Shown piece by piece: positions 16,229 through 24,923 of a DNA stretch of 64,000 nucleotides. The stretch's first letter is position 1, and each line of letters opens with the position of its first letter. Source of the DNA: Lachnospiraceae bacterium (GTDB taxonomy: Bacteria > Bacillota_A > Clostridia > Lachnospirales > Lachnospiraceae); the NCBI GenBank assembly GCA_017482005.1, contig JAFUOI010000001.1:1-64000 (forward strand), in the 5' to 3' direction. Made by a program: the position numbers and the translations under genes. Below the pieces are notes generated by a model that saw only the letters and a program-made list of their open reading frames with translations, was not told where the DNA came from and did not search any database.

Positions 16229-17890
16229 ATGGGTTATGAACAGTTATTAGCAGGATTTATTGAAACAATGTCAGCAACAGAAAATTCAGCACAGGCAGTT
16301 GCCCGTGCATTTGCACCTGTGGCGGCTGAGTACCGTATCGGGCAGCTTAAAAGCAAGTTTTCCGTTGCCGCATCATTCAGCACCCGCAAGGGTGAAAACA
16401 GAGAAGATATATTGTTTCAGGCTGACGGAGCAGTGGAAAGCGAATCTGCATACAGTGTTACATATCATACCGGGGAAAATGGAACGGTGATATTTTCGCT
16501 TTACAGATTTGCGGGGAATCCGGCATTTGAAGAACATGAGCAGAAAATGCTAAAGTCGTTTATAGACGTTCTTTTTATTCATTTTGGAAGATTCCGGATG
16601 ATTAATGCCGTCAAGCAGCTGGGATTGGCGGATCTCTTGACAGGACTCCCAAATACACAGGGATTTATGGCATATGTCCGGGAATTGGTCCGCACAGGAG
16701 AATTGCCTCAGTATAACGGATTATTTTTTAATCTTTCCCATTTCAGTCTGGTGAATAAACGTTTCGGTGTCAAGGAAACAGACAGGATTATTTACAGATA
16801 TGCAGAAGAACTCCGCGCATTTTTGCATGACGGGGAATGTGTCGCACGTCTCGGAGGAGACAATTTTGTGGCACTGATCAAAAAGCCGAGAACGCAGGAG
16901 TTTCTGAAAGTTATTGCAGGTGTAAAGACGTACGGAACGATTGCAGATCAGGAATATACTGTTGAAGTAAAAGCTATTGCGGGTGTCTGCGAAATTGATG
17001 AGTCCTTTAAAGATGGAGGACATATTGTGGATGATTGTGCAGTTGCGCTGCAAACGGCAAGACACATTGAGAAAAAGCCATATGTGTATGCGTCGGAAAA
17101 GATAAAAGAAAGGATTTATGCTGAAAAAAGATGCGTAACGGATTTTGACAGAGGCATCAGACAACGGGAATTTAAAGCTTACTATCAACCGAAGGTACAT
17201 ACGGATGAGTGTAGGATTGTCGGTGCGGAAGCACTTGTGCGTTGGTACAGGGACGGCCGCATTGTTTCACCGGCAGAATTTATTCCGGTGTATGAGCGCA
17301 ACGATATGATCTGCCTGCTTGATTTTTATATGTTGGAACAGGTGTGTATGGATATCCGCGATTGGCTTGACAGAGGCATTGAGCCGGTTTGCATTTCCAT
17401 GAATTTTTCCAGAAAACATCTTTCCAATCCAAATTTGGCAGATGAAATTATGAAAATAGTTGAAAAGTATAACATTGACACCAAATATATTGAGATTGAA
17501 TTAACGGAGACTGTGGATGAAGAGGAAACAGAAAAAATCGTGTCTTTTATGAAAGATATGAAGAAAAGAAATGTTTCCATGTCCATTGATGATTTCGGAA
17601 CCGGATATTCATCCTTAAATCTTCTTCGGTCTTTTCCTGTGGATGTGCTTAAGATTGATAAGAGTTTTATTGATACACAGGAGGAAAATGACCGGATAGT
17701 TCTTTCTAACATTATCAATATGGCAAAGGAGCTTCGGATGCGGATTGTGGCAGAGGGGGTAGAAACCATGGAACAGGTGGAATATTTGAAACAGATGAAC
17801 TGCCGGGTTGTTCAAGGTTATTTGTTTGACAAGCCTTTGCCGCGGGAAGAGTTTGAACGCAGGATGATAGAAGGAAAATATAAACTATAG
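16229..17890 (+). CDS. GGDEF/EAL protein, probable c-di-GMP phosphodiesterase
   Basis: 553 aa. Residues 1-135 form an uncharacterised sensor-like domain. The GGDEF domain (about 140-290) is degenerate: the signature reads RLGGDNF instead of GGDEF, so cyclase activity is unlikely. The EAL domain (about 300-545) keeps the catalytic motifs EALVRW, ELTET, DDFGTGYSSL, KIDKSF, EGVET and QGYLFDKPL. It should therefore hydrolyse c-di-GMP, with the GGDNF part perhaps a GTP sensor. Cytoplasmic, no membrane segment; strong ribosome site TTGGAGG. It ends 11 bp before the MoxR gene and may share its transcript. Confidence 0.88.
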   Translation: MGYEQLLAGFIETMSATENSAQAVARAFAPVAAEYRIGQLKSKFSVAASFSTRKGENREDILFQADGAVESESAYSVTYHTGENGTVIFSLYRFAGNPAFEEHEQKMLKSFIDVLFIHFGRFRMINAVKQLGLADLLTGLPNTQGFMAYVRELVRTGELPQYNGLFFNLSHFSLVNKRFGVKETDRIIYRYAEELRAFLHDGECVARLGGDNFVALIKKPRTQEFLKVIAGVKTYGTIADQEYTVEVKAIAGVCEIDESFKDGGHIVDDCAVALQTARHIEKKPYVYASEKIKERIYAEKRCVTDFDRGIRQREFKAYYQPKVHTDECRIVGAEALVRWYRDGRIVSPAEFIPVYERNDMICLLDFYMLEQVCMDIRDWLDRGIEPVCISMNFSRKHLSNPNLADEIMKIVEKYNIDTKYIEIELTETVDEEETEKIVSFMKDMKKRNVSMSIDDFGTGYSSLNLLRSFPVDVLKIDKSFIDTQEENDRIVLSNIINMAKELRMRIVAEGVETMEQVEYLKQMNCRVVQGYLFDKPLPREEFERRMIEGKYKL

Positions 17891-17901
17891 GGAGATTCAA
17901 A

Positions 17902-18891
17902 ATGCAAAATTACGAAAGTATTAATAAACAGGATATTGACAAAGCAGTAGAGATTGCGCGGAATATCCGCAGCTACTACTTTACCAAGATGGTGGGTCAA
18001 AACAGACTTTGCACATCACTTTTGGTTTCTATCATGTGCAACGGCCATATTTTATTGGAATCGGTTCCGGGGCTTGCAAAGACGACAGCGGCAAAGACGA
18101 TGACGGAAGCGGTGAATGGATCGTTTTCAAGAATCCAGTGTACACCGGATCTTCTTCCGAGTGATATTACCGGAACGCAGATTTTGAACTATTCTACGAA
18201 CTCATTTGAGACAAAACTCGGTCCGGTTTATGCAAACTTTGTTCTGTTGGATGAGATTAACCGTTCCGGGGCTAAGACGCAAAGTGCGATGCTTGAAGTC
18301 ATGCAGGAGCATCAGGTGACAATCGGAGGTCAGATGTATCCGATGCCGGATGTGTTTACGGTGATAGCCACACAGAACCCGATTGAACAGGAAGGTACTT
18401 ATCTGCTCGCGGAAGCACAGCTTGACCGTTTCCTTATGAAAGAAAAGCTTATTTATCCGTCTGCCGAAGAGGAGATGGAAATACTAAACCGCATTGAGCA
18501 GGAAGTGTTTACTTCACGGAAGGCAGTGGCAAGTATTGAAGATGTGCTTTTTTTACAGGAACTTGTTAAAAAAGTATATATTGATGATGCCATTAAAAAA
18601 TATATTATTCAGATTGTCAATGCGACAAGATATCCGGAGCAATATATTGATCCGAAGCTTGCAGAGTATGTGACTCTCGGATCAAGCACCAGAGGTGCAA
18701 TTTCCCTGATGGAGGTAGCTAAGGCTATCGCCCTTCTGAGCGGGAGAGATTATGTGGTACCTGAGGATGTGAAGGCTATGGTACACAGCGTTCTGCGTCA
18801 CAGGATTTCGTTGAATTATGCCGCGCTGGCGGATGATGTAAGTGAAGAGAAAATAATTGAAGCAATTGTGGGAGCGATACCGACACCATGA
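17902..18891 (+). CDS. MoxR-family AAA+ ATPase
   Basis: 329 aa chaperone-like ATPase. Walker A ESVPGLAKTT, Walker B VLLDEINRSGAKTQ and the sensor segment ATQNPIEQEGTYLLAEAQ are diagnostic of MoxR; a lid domain follows (about 230-329). MoxR proteins assist maturation of partner proteins with VWA domains, and exactly those follow: DUF58, a membrane protein and two VWA proteins. Its stop overlaps the next start (ATGA). Confidence 0.93.
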   Translation: MQNYESINKQDIDKAVEIARNIRSYYFTKMVGQNRLCTSLLVSIMCNGHILLESVPGLAKTTAAKTMTEAVNGSFSRIQCTPDLLPSDITGTQILNYSTNSFETKLGPVYANFVLLDEINRSGAKTQSAMLEVMQEHQVTIGGQMYPMPDVFTVIATQNPIEQEGTYLLAEAQLDRFLMKEKLIYPSAEEEMEILNRIEQEVFTSRKAVASIEDVLFLQELVKKVYIDDAIKKYIIQIVNATRYPEQYIDPKLAEYVTLGSSTRGAISLMEVAKAIALLSGRDYVVPEDVKAMVHSVLRHRISLNYAALADDVSEEKIIEAIVGAIPTP

Positions 18892-19787
18892 TGAAATATG
18901 TAACCCGTATTAAGGCAAAAGTGAATATTCATGCAAACAAAAAGACCAGTGCACTTTTTGACGGGTCCTACAAGTCCGTCTATTCCGGAAATGGGTTTGA
19001 TTTTGAAGATTTAAGAGAATATATTCCGGGCGATAATATCCGGGATATTGATTGGAAGGCATCTTCCCGCAGCAGAAACATACTTGTTAAAAGATATGTG
19101 GCAGAGAGAAAGCATAATGTTCTGCTTGTATTTGACGCGGGAAAAACCATGAGCGCGGATTCGGCCACAGGACAAAATAAAAAAGAAACTGCGCTCAATG
19201 TGGGAGGTACGTTGGGATATCTTGTAGCGAGAAACGGAGATCAGATCGGAGCAATATGGTGTTGCGATGGGGCGGTTAAGGTTTTTCCGCTTCGCGCAGG
19301 ACTCAGTCATCTGGAACATATTTTGACAATGTACGACAGACAGGGGTTAGCAGATGCTAATCAAAATTGTGACACGAATCAAGAGCAAAACAATCTCGAA
19401 AAAAGCCTGAACTATATTGTAAAAAATATCAGCAGGCGGATGATTGTCATGGTTATTACCGACATGGCGGGAATTCATGGCATCAGTGAGGATGTGTTGA
19501 AAAGGCTGACCTGTATGAATGATGTGATTTTTGTCAGTGTCAGCGACGCACGGCTTACAGACGGAAAGTCATATTCGATTGACAAGGCGTCTTATATACC
19601 GGAGTTTATTTCCGGTGATAAAAAGCTGCGGAAAATCGAGCAGGAAACCCGGGCGCGGATACGCGGGGAAAATGACAGTAAATTAGCGAGATATCGGATT
19701 GTCAGCACAGAGGTGGACAGTGATGAGGATGTCGCAGATAAGATAACAGAGTTATTGGAAAGGCACAAATATGCAGGTAACCGTTGA
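18888..19787 (+). CDS. DUF58-family protein
   Basis: 299 aa. The DUF58 signature FEDLREYIPGDNIRDIDWKA and RSRNILVKRYVAERK lie at about 40-75. The rest is a VWA-like fold with the strand LLVFDAGKTM replacing a full MIDAS motif. It works with MoxR ATPases in Bat-type systems. Two adjacent ATGs (18888 and 18891) are possible; the first overlaps the MoxR stop. The 3' end overlaps the next gene by 17 nt. Confidence 0.9.
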   Translation: MMKYVTRIKAKVNIHANKKTSALFDGSYKSVYSGNGFDFEDLREYIPGDNIRDIDWKASSRSRNILVKRYVAERKHNVLLVFDAGKTMSADSATGQNKKETALNVGGTLGYLVARNGDQIGAIWCCDGAVKVFPLRAGLSHLEHILTMYDRQGLADANQNCDTNQEQNNLEKSLNYIVKNISRRMIVMVITDMAGIHGISEDVLKRLTCMNDVIFVSVSDARLTDGKSYSIDKASYIPEFISGDKKLRKIEQETRARIRGENDSKLARYRIVSTEVDSDEDVADKITELLERHKYAGNR

Positions 19788-20241
19788 ATTGCAGGAGAAT
19801 TTTTCATATATACCTATTTTATTGTTTGCGGCAGTTGTAGTTGCAGGGATTGTTTTTTTTGTACTGTGGGCAATGAAGGAAAAAACACAAAAAGAGGCAG
19901 AGCAGACGAAAACTTTGCCGCATGCGCTTCATCGACCGGATTCCGGTATCAAAGATACATATGACCGAAAGCTGGCTGAGCTCGAGAAACAGTATGCGAT
20001 GCAGAAGATTTCAAAACGCCGTGCATATCAGAAATTAAGTCTGTTACTGCGCCGTTTTGTCTTTGAGATGACGGGGATTAAGGTACAAAATTATACGCTG
20101 CAGGAAATCCGGGCGCTCAACCAGACACAGCTGACCGCTTTAATTGGGGAGTGTTATGTTCCGGAGTTTGCTCCGGGGGAAGAAGGGGAACTTGCAGAAA
20201 CAATCGTCAAGGCGAGAAAGGTAATAAGAGAATGGATTTAG
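19771..20241 (+). CDS. Single-span membrane protein of the Bat operon
   Basis: 156 aa. One membrane segment at about 14-35 is followed by a basic coiled-coil/helical cytoplasmic part (DRKLAELEKQYAMQKISKRRAYQKL). Position and shape match the DUF4381-like component often found between DUF58 and VWA genes in aerotolerance-type operons, but sequence similarity is not obvious by eye. It overlaps both neighbours. Confidence 0.75.
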   Translation: MQVTVELQENFSYIPILLFAAVVVAGIVFFVLWAMKEKTQKEAEQTKTLPHALHRPDSGIKDTYDRKLAELEKQYAMQKISKRRAYQKLSLLLRRFVFEMTGIKVQNYTLQEIRALNQTQLTALIGECYVPEFAPGEEGELAETIVKARKVIREWI

Positions 20242-21236
20242 TTTTTCCGCTTGCGTTATGGGTCGGAATACCGGGCGCCGTTCTTCTCTTATTCCTGAAA
20301 AGGAAGAAGGAGGAGTTTGTTGAAGGCAACAAGGTGGCAAACGTAAGCTTCGTAGAGGAAACAGAATATTATCAGAAGTTGTGTAAACGATATCGGAGAT
20401 TTCGGACGCTTGCGCTTGCATGCTTGTGGGCAGCAATTATTACGTGTATTGTTCTGTTGGCAAGACCTTCATCGATACAAACGATTCATCCGCAGTTGCA
20501 CAACCGGGATATTTTTTTGTGTATTGATGTGTCCAATTCGGTGGATGAACTGAATCTGGATATTTGCAGGGAACTGAAAAACGTAGTAAAGGAGCTGGAC
20601 GGAGAGAGGTTCGGCATTACGATCTTTAACGGGCAGGCTGCGCTTTTAGTGCCGTTGACAAATGACTATGATTATGTGCTGACGACCCTGGATAAGCTGG
20701 AAATGTCCTTTAAAAACAGTCTTGGAGAAATTCCGGATGATTTCGCTTATGTGGATGGAGAAAAGGTTACGGATTATTACAAGCATATGGGAACGCTCTC
20801 GGATTACGGAAGTTCCTTTATCGGGGACGGACTGGCGTCCTGTCTTTATAATTTCCCGGATCTGAAGGAAAACGATGAGCGCTCCAGACTGATTATTTTT
20901 ACAACAGACAACGAACTTAACGGAACCCCTTTTGTCACATTAGATGAGGCGGCAGAGCTTTGTGCGCGCAACAATGTGCGCGTATATGGTGTTGTGCCGG
21001 AGTTGGTGACGGATGAAGAGGCGTTCCGAAGTGCGGTAAAAAGTACCGGAGGCGGTTTTTACAAGGCGAATTCATCAAAGGAATTTGATCGTCTTCTTGA
21101 GGACATCCGTCTGACGGATACTTCGGCGATGGAAGATATAAAGACTCTCGTACTTGATAAACCGGAGGCGGCATTTTGGTGTCTGCTTATTTTTATGGGA
21201 GTATATTTTGTGTGTAGCAGGAAGGTTAGATTATGA
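20232..21236 (+). CDS. VWA-domain membrane protein (BatA-like)
   Basis: 334 aa from ATG 20232, overlapping the previous gene by 10 nt. Short N-terminal membrane segments (about 4-20 and 58-80) are followed by a VWA domain with an intact MIDAS (DVSNS at about 98-102, later a Thr and an Asp), and a C-terminal membrane segment ends the protein. The BatA-like layout suggests a surface-anchored metal-dependent adhesion or assembly factor handled by the MoxR ATPase. The next start overlaps the stop (ATGA). Confidence 0.85.
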   Translation: MDLVFPLALWVGIPGAVLLLFLKRKKEEFVEGNKVANVSFVEETEYYQKLCKRYRRFRTLALACLWAAIITCIVLLARPSSIQTIHPQLHNRDIFLCIDVSNSVDELNLDICRELKNVVKELDGERFGITIFNGQAALLVPLTNDYDYVLTTLDKLEMSFKNSLGEIPDDFAYVDGEKVTDYYKHMGTLSDYGSSFIGDGLASCLYNFPDLKENDERSRLIIFTTDNELNGTPFVTLDEAAELCARNNVRVYGVVPELVTDEEAFRSAVKSTGGGFYKANSSKEFDRLLEDIRLTDTSAMEDIKTLVLDKPEAAFWCLLIFMGVYFVCSRKVRL

Positions 21237-22186
21237 TCATCAATCCGATTATTCCCGTCTGGCTGATGGGGATTATTTGTGTCTTTTTTCTTTTTTTTAA
21301 AAGAAAAGGGATGTTTAACTACATAAGACAGATACTTATTATCCTGCTTTTGTTTGTCATAAATCTCAGGATCATGATCGGAAACGGCGAGACAGAGACA
21401 GTAACGGCAGGAGCAGATGTATTGTTTGTGGTGGATAATACCATCAGCATGTTTGCGGAAGATTATGACGGGACAGGGCGAAGAATGGATGCTGTTCGGG
21501 AACATTGCAGATATATTACGGAGCAGTTACCCGGGGCTTCCTATTCGGTGGTAGCTTTCGGAAATTCCGTGCAGTCGCTGACACCATATACAACAGATGC
21601 TTCGGTGACAAATCAGGCAATTGCATCGCTTAACGGGCAGGCAACATTGTATGCGACCGGAACATCACTGAATCAGGTGTTGGAAGGATTGCCGGCGATT
21701 CTGGATGATAACAGAGACAATTATCAGGTTGTATTTTTTATCAGTGACGGAGAGATTACCGGCGGAGAAACGCTTAAAGAAGTACCGGAAATCCGTAAAT
21801 ATGTTGATGCGGGAGCTGTGTTGGGATACGGAACGGAAAGCGGCGGAAGGATGAGGGCGGTTTCCTTTATCGGATCGGAGGAAGAGGCAGAGTATCTGAC
21901 ATATTACGATGATGATTTTGAGGAAAAGGATGCACTTTCCAAGATAGATGAAGGCAATCTTGAAAAAATTGCGGAAAATCTCGGTGTAAAATATGTGCAC
22001 ATGACGGACGCTTCAAAGATCGATGATTCCCTCTCGGACATAACAAGAGGTATACAGAATGCTCCGAAAAGTATCGAAACCGATTCGACGGAAGGCTACG
22101 CTGATATTTATTATTGGTTTGTGCTTCCGCTTTTGCTTTTGCTTATTTTTGATTTTATATATTACAGAAAACGTAAAGTTATCTGA
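21233..22186 (+). CDS. Second VWA-domain membrane protein (BatB-like)
   Basis: 317 aa with two N-terminal membrane segments and one C-terminal segment (about 290-310) around a VWA domain. The MIDAS-like start reads DNTIS in LFVVDNTISMF, followed by VVFFISDGEITGG, which supplies the later Asp. Tandem VWA proteins with a MoxR ATPase are the classical Bat arrangement, though the aerotolerance role proposed in Bacteroides is not proven in Clostridia. Confidence 0.85.
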   Translation: MIINPIIPVWLMGIICVFFLFFKRKGMFNYIRQILIILLLFVINLRIMIGNGETETVTAGADVLFVVDNTISMFAEDYDGTGRRMDAVREHCRYITEQLPGASYSVVAFGNSVQSLTPYTTDASVTNQAIASLNGQATLYATGTSLNQVLEGLPAILDDNRDNYQVVFFISDGEITGGETLKEVPEIRKYVDAGAVLGYGTESGGRMRAVSFIGSEEEAEYLTYYDDDFEEKDALSKIDEGNLEKIAENLGVKYVHMTDASKIDDSLSDITRGIQNAPKSIETDSTEGYADIYYWFVLPLLLLLIFDFIYYRKRKVI

Positions 22187-22206
22187 GAAAGGAATGTGCG
22201 CGGAAC

Positions 22207-22821
22207 GTGAAAAGAAAGTTAGTTGCAGCTATTTGCATAGTGTGTCTTGTTGCATGCAGTATCTTTTTATATCATCGTTTATTTGCATATATTGTGGAAT
22301 ACAATGTTGGAAATTCATTTGCACGGAATGAAATGTATGCAAGTGCAGGTGCGGAATATGAAAAAGCATTAAGCAGGGATGTTCCGGAAGGAAAAGAGTG
22401 CAGCATAAGAATTAATTATGCACTTTGTATGGTGCGTTCCTTAGGGGAGGACTATGCCGAGCCGGACCGGGCAGATGTTTCTGTTTCCGTGCTTGAGGAT
22501 GCAAGAAATGTATTGCTTGAAGATAACTGCGCCACGGAAGAAGGAACCGGTCACAGCGAAGAAGCAGAGCAGCTCAGGGAAGAGATCGAACGGTTGCTTG
22601 AGGAACTAAGGCAGTCATCATCGGGTGAGGAAGACGAAGATACAAAGCAGGCGCAGGCGGAAGATGCAAGTACCAAGGAGGAAGATATCAGGGAACAGAA
22701 TATCCGTCGTCAGCTTGGAGAGATGCAGTCAAAGTCGTTTCAGGAACGCAGGGAGGAAGAACAGTTTATGGCTGAATTTGATGCGGAAATTGTTTTTGAT
22801 TATGACGGAGATATATGGTAG
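22207..22821 (+). CDS. Membrane-anchored acidic repeat-type protein (BatC position)
   Basis: 204 aa with a GTG start at 22207. One N-terminal membrane segment or uncleaved signal (VAAICIVCLVACSIFLY) is followed by one TPR-like helix pair (NSFARNEMYASAGAEYEKAL). A long, very acidic and Gln/Glu-rich tail shows likely disorder and coiled coil. TPR proteins take the BatC/E place in Bat operons, which fits. The ribosome site is weak, so the start is uncertain. Confidence 0.7.
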   Translation: MKRKLVAAICIVCLVACSIFLYHRLFAYIVEYNVGNSFARNEMYASAGAEYEKALSRDVPEGKECSIRINYALCMVRSLGEDYAEPDRADVSVSVLEDARNVLLEDNCATEEGTGHSEEAEQLREEIERLLEELRQSSSGEEDEDTKQAQAEDASTKEEDIREQNIRRQLGEMQSKSFQERREEEQFMAEFDAEIVFDYDGDIW

Positions 22822-22879
22822 ACGGTACGAACAATGAATAAATTGCAGAATCAAACATACAGAAATCATTAAAAATATA

Positions 22880-22918
22880 GAAGCTGTTGTAAAAAAATGC
22901 AACAGTTTTCTTTTTTTC
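22880..22918 (+). terminator. Terminator of the MoxR/VWA operon
   Basis: AAGCTGTTG pairs with CAACAGTTT over a short A-rich loop, followed by a T-rich tract. Confidence 0.75.
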
Positions 22919-22987
22919 TTATAATTTCTGTAACGAAGGGTGAAAAAATGACATAAACCTTATAGAACGGATGAAAGGAGGGAAGAT

Positions 22988-23482
22988 ATGCAGTCGATGG
23001 ATGAAATTTATCAGATGTATGCAAGAACGGTCTATAAATATTTGCTGACACGTACGCATAATTCGGATTTAGCAGAAGAACTGACACAGGAAACATTTTA
23101 TCAGGCGATTCGGAGCATTCACCGGTTTGACGGAAGTTGTCAGATTTCCACATGGCTTTGCGCCATAGCAAAGAATGTCTGGTTTTCTTATCAGCGAAAG
23201 CATCCGCCGGCAGAGCAGATCGAGGAGAAAACAGATGCTCCGGAGTTAGCCGCGGATTCCGCTGAGACAAAAGTGATGGAATCGGCGTCGCATGTAGAAC
23301 TTATGAAAAAGCTGCATGTTTGTCCGGAACCGTTTCGTGAGGTACTGTATTTAAGAATATTCGGCAATCTGTCTTTTCGGGAAATCGGAGAAATTATGGA
23401 AAAGACAGAGAACTGGGCGAGAGTGACATTTTACAGAGGAAAAGAAAAACTCAGAAAGGAGCTTGTAGAAGATGAAATATAA
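22988..23482 (+). CDS. ECF RNA polymerase sigma factor
   Basis: 164 aa sigma-70 family protein with only regions 2 and 4. Region 2 is seen in DLAEELTQETFYQAIRSI and STWLCAIAKN; region 4 in VLYLRIFGNLSFREIGEI. It overlaps the downstream zinc-finger membrane protein by 11 nt, the usual sigma/anti-sigma arrangement. Strong ribosome site GAAAGGAGGG. Targets unknown; autoregulation of this pair is likely. Confidence 0.93.
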   Translation: MQSMDEIYQMYARTVYKYLLTRTHNSDLAEELTQETFYQAIRSIHRFDGSCQISTWLCAIAKNVWFSYQRKHPPAEQIEEKTDAPELAADSAETKVMESASHVELMKKLHVCPEPFREVLYLRIFGNLSFREIGEIMEKTENWARVTFYRGKEKLRKELVEDEI

Positions 23483-24860
23483 AATGCCGTGTGAGCTAAT
23501 CAGAGATTTATTTCCTTCCTATGTAGACGAACTTACCAGCGATGTGACAAACGATATCGTGGAAGATCATGTGAAGGAATGTATGGATTGTAAAAATGTA
23601 TTGGATGCCATGAAAACAAAGGATGTGGATTCGGACGATGTACAGGATCAAATACAGGAAAAAGAAATTGACTTTTTGAAAAAAATGCGTAAACGCACGC
23701 GAAGGATTGTTATCGGAAGTGTTATGTCCGGATTTTTGCTTTTTTTCGTGTTGGTGTTTAGTAGAGTATTTGTTGTGGGTGAGCCGGTAGGAAGCGAATC
23801 GGTATATTGCGAAGCAAACGTGTCCGGAAATGTTTTGACATTAGAATCAACGATGATAGACAGTGCCCGTGTTCCGAGCGACGTTGCTTTTGAGGAGGAA
23901 CAGCCGGGAGTTATCAATGTCTCGTATAGGGCGGTTCTCAGCAGTCCATGGAATAACAGAGGCACCATGGCGTCAGAGTATACATCGGATTCACAGATTA
24001 AACAGGTAAAGGTGAGTGATCGGATTATTTGGGCAGACGGGGAGGATATTATGGCGATGACTTCGGCTCTGTATGCAACAAGACACCCGTATGTGGGAGA
24101 TATGCCGGCGAATGCCATTCCTTTGACAGTGTTGAATATGTGGAATCATTTCGGTGGATTTTCTAATGAACTGCAGACAAAAGAAGAGCCTTATGGATGG
24201 ATATTCCGGCTTTCCGATGAGATCCCGTCGCAGCGTGTAAGTGTGAAAGAAGCAGCAATGAGATCGTATGCCTATGTGCTGCTTGCAGTGGTAGAAAATC
24301 TTGGTGAAGTGACCTATGAATACTCTTCGAAGGGGGTAGAAAGTAAGCTTACAGTAACAAAAGAGGATGCATCTGTATTTGCCGGTCATGACATTAAAGA
24401 TTGTTATGAAAATATTGTGCTTTTACAGAATCTGATAAAAAAGACCGGTCTTGATGATTATGCGTTCTTAAATACGGACGTTACAAATGAGGATATGCAG
24501 GAAGTACCGACAGAAAGCGAAATCCATATAAATATTGTCAATAATGCGGAGGATGATATTTTTTCCATGGGACTTTCTTACGGTGTGGATGGCGATTGGA
24601 AGGGTGAACAGAATACCTGCAGAGCGGACAATGAATGCCTTAAAAGAGGTGAAAGCTCGACGTTTATAATTTATCCGCAGGATTTGGAATTGTTTGGATG
24701 GGACGGAATTACGGAAGCGGAATTTGAGGCACGGGTGTCGGATACAGAAGATAATTACTATAAAGTACAAGGTATCTTTAAGGTGCCTGCAGCCGGCGGA
24801 ACGGTTTACACATATGTTTTGACGGGAAATGCAAAAGACGGATATAAGATCAATCAATAA
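23472..24860 (+). CDS. Membrane anti-sigma factor with zinc-finger N-terminus
   Basis: 462 aa. Residues 1-45 carry the zf-HC2 anti-sigma motif: C near residue 6, then HVKECMDCKNVL (H-x3-C-x2-C). One membrane segment lies at about 77-100 (IGSVMSGFLLFFVLVF). The remaining 360 residues are extracytoplasmic, with no recognised domain, and are probably the sensing part. The cytoplasmic zinc finger should hold the ECF factor encoded upstream. The large sensor domain is unusual compared with small ZAS proteins. Confidence 0.85.
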   Translation: MKYKMPCELIRDLFPSYVDELTSDVTNDIVEDHVKECMDCKNVLDAMKTKDVDSDDVQDQIQEKEIDFLKKMRKRTRRIVIGSVMSGFLLFFVLVFSRVFVVGEPVGSESVYCEANVSGNVLTLESTMIDSARVPSDVAFEEEQPGVINVSYRAVLSSPWNNRGTMASEYTSDSQIKQVKVSDRIIWADGEDIMAMTSALYATRHPYVGDMPANAIPLTVLNMWNHFGGFSNELQTKEEPYGWIFRLSDEIPSQRVSVKEAAMRSYAYVLLAVVENLGEVTYEYSSKGVESKLTVTKEDASVFAGHDIKDCYENIVLLQNLIKKTGLDDYAFLNTDVTNEDMQEVPTESEIHINIVNNAEDDIFSMGLSYGVDGDWKGEQNTCRADNECLKRGESSTFIIYPQDLELFGWDGITEAEFEARVSDTEDNYYKVQGIFKVPAAGGTVYTYVLTGNAKDGYKINQ

Positions 24861-24861
24861 G

Positions 24862-24890
24862 AAAAACCGGGAGAAATCCCGGTTTTTTCT
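24862..24890. terminator. Bidirectional terminator between convergent genes
   Basis: AAAAACCGGGA...TCCCGGTTTTTT stem with A-run before and T-run after. It serves the anti-sigma gene on plus and glnA on minus. Confidence 0.9.
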
Positions 24891-24923
24891 TTCATGATTT
24901 TTCGATATATTCCTGATATATCT

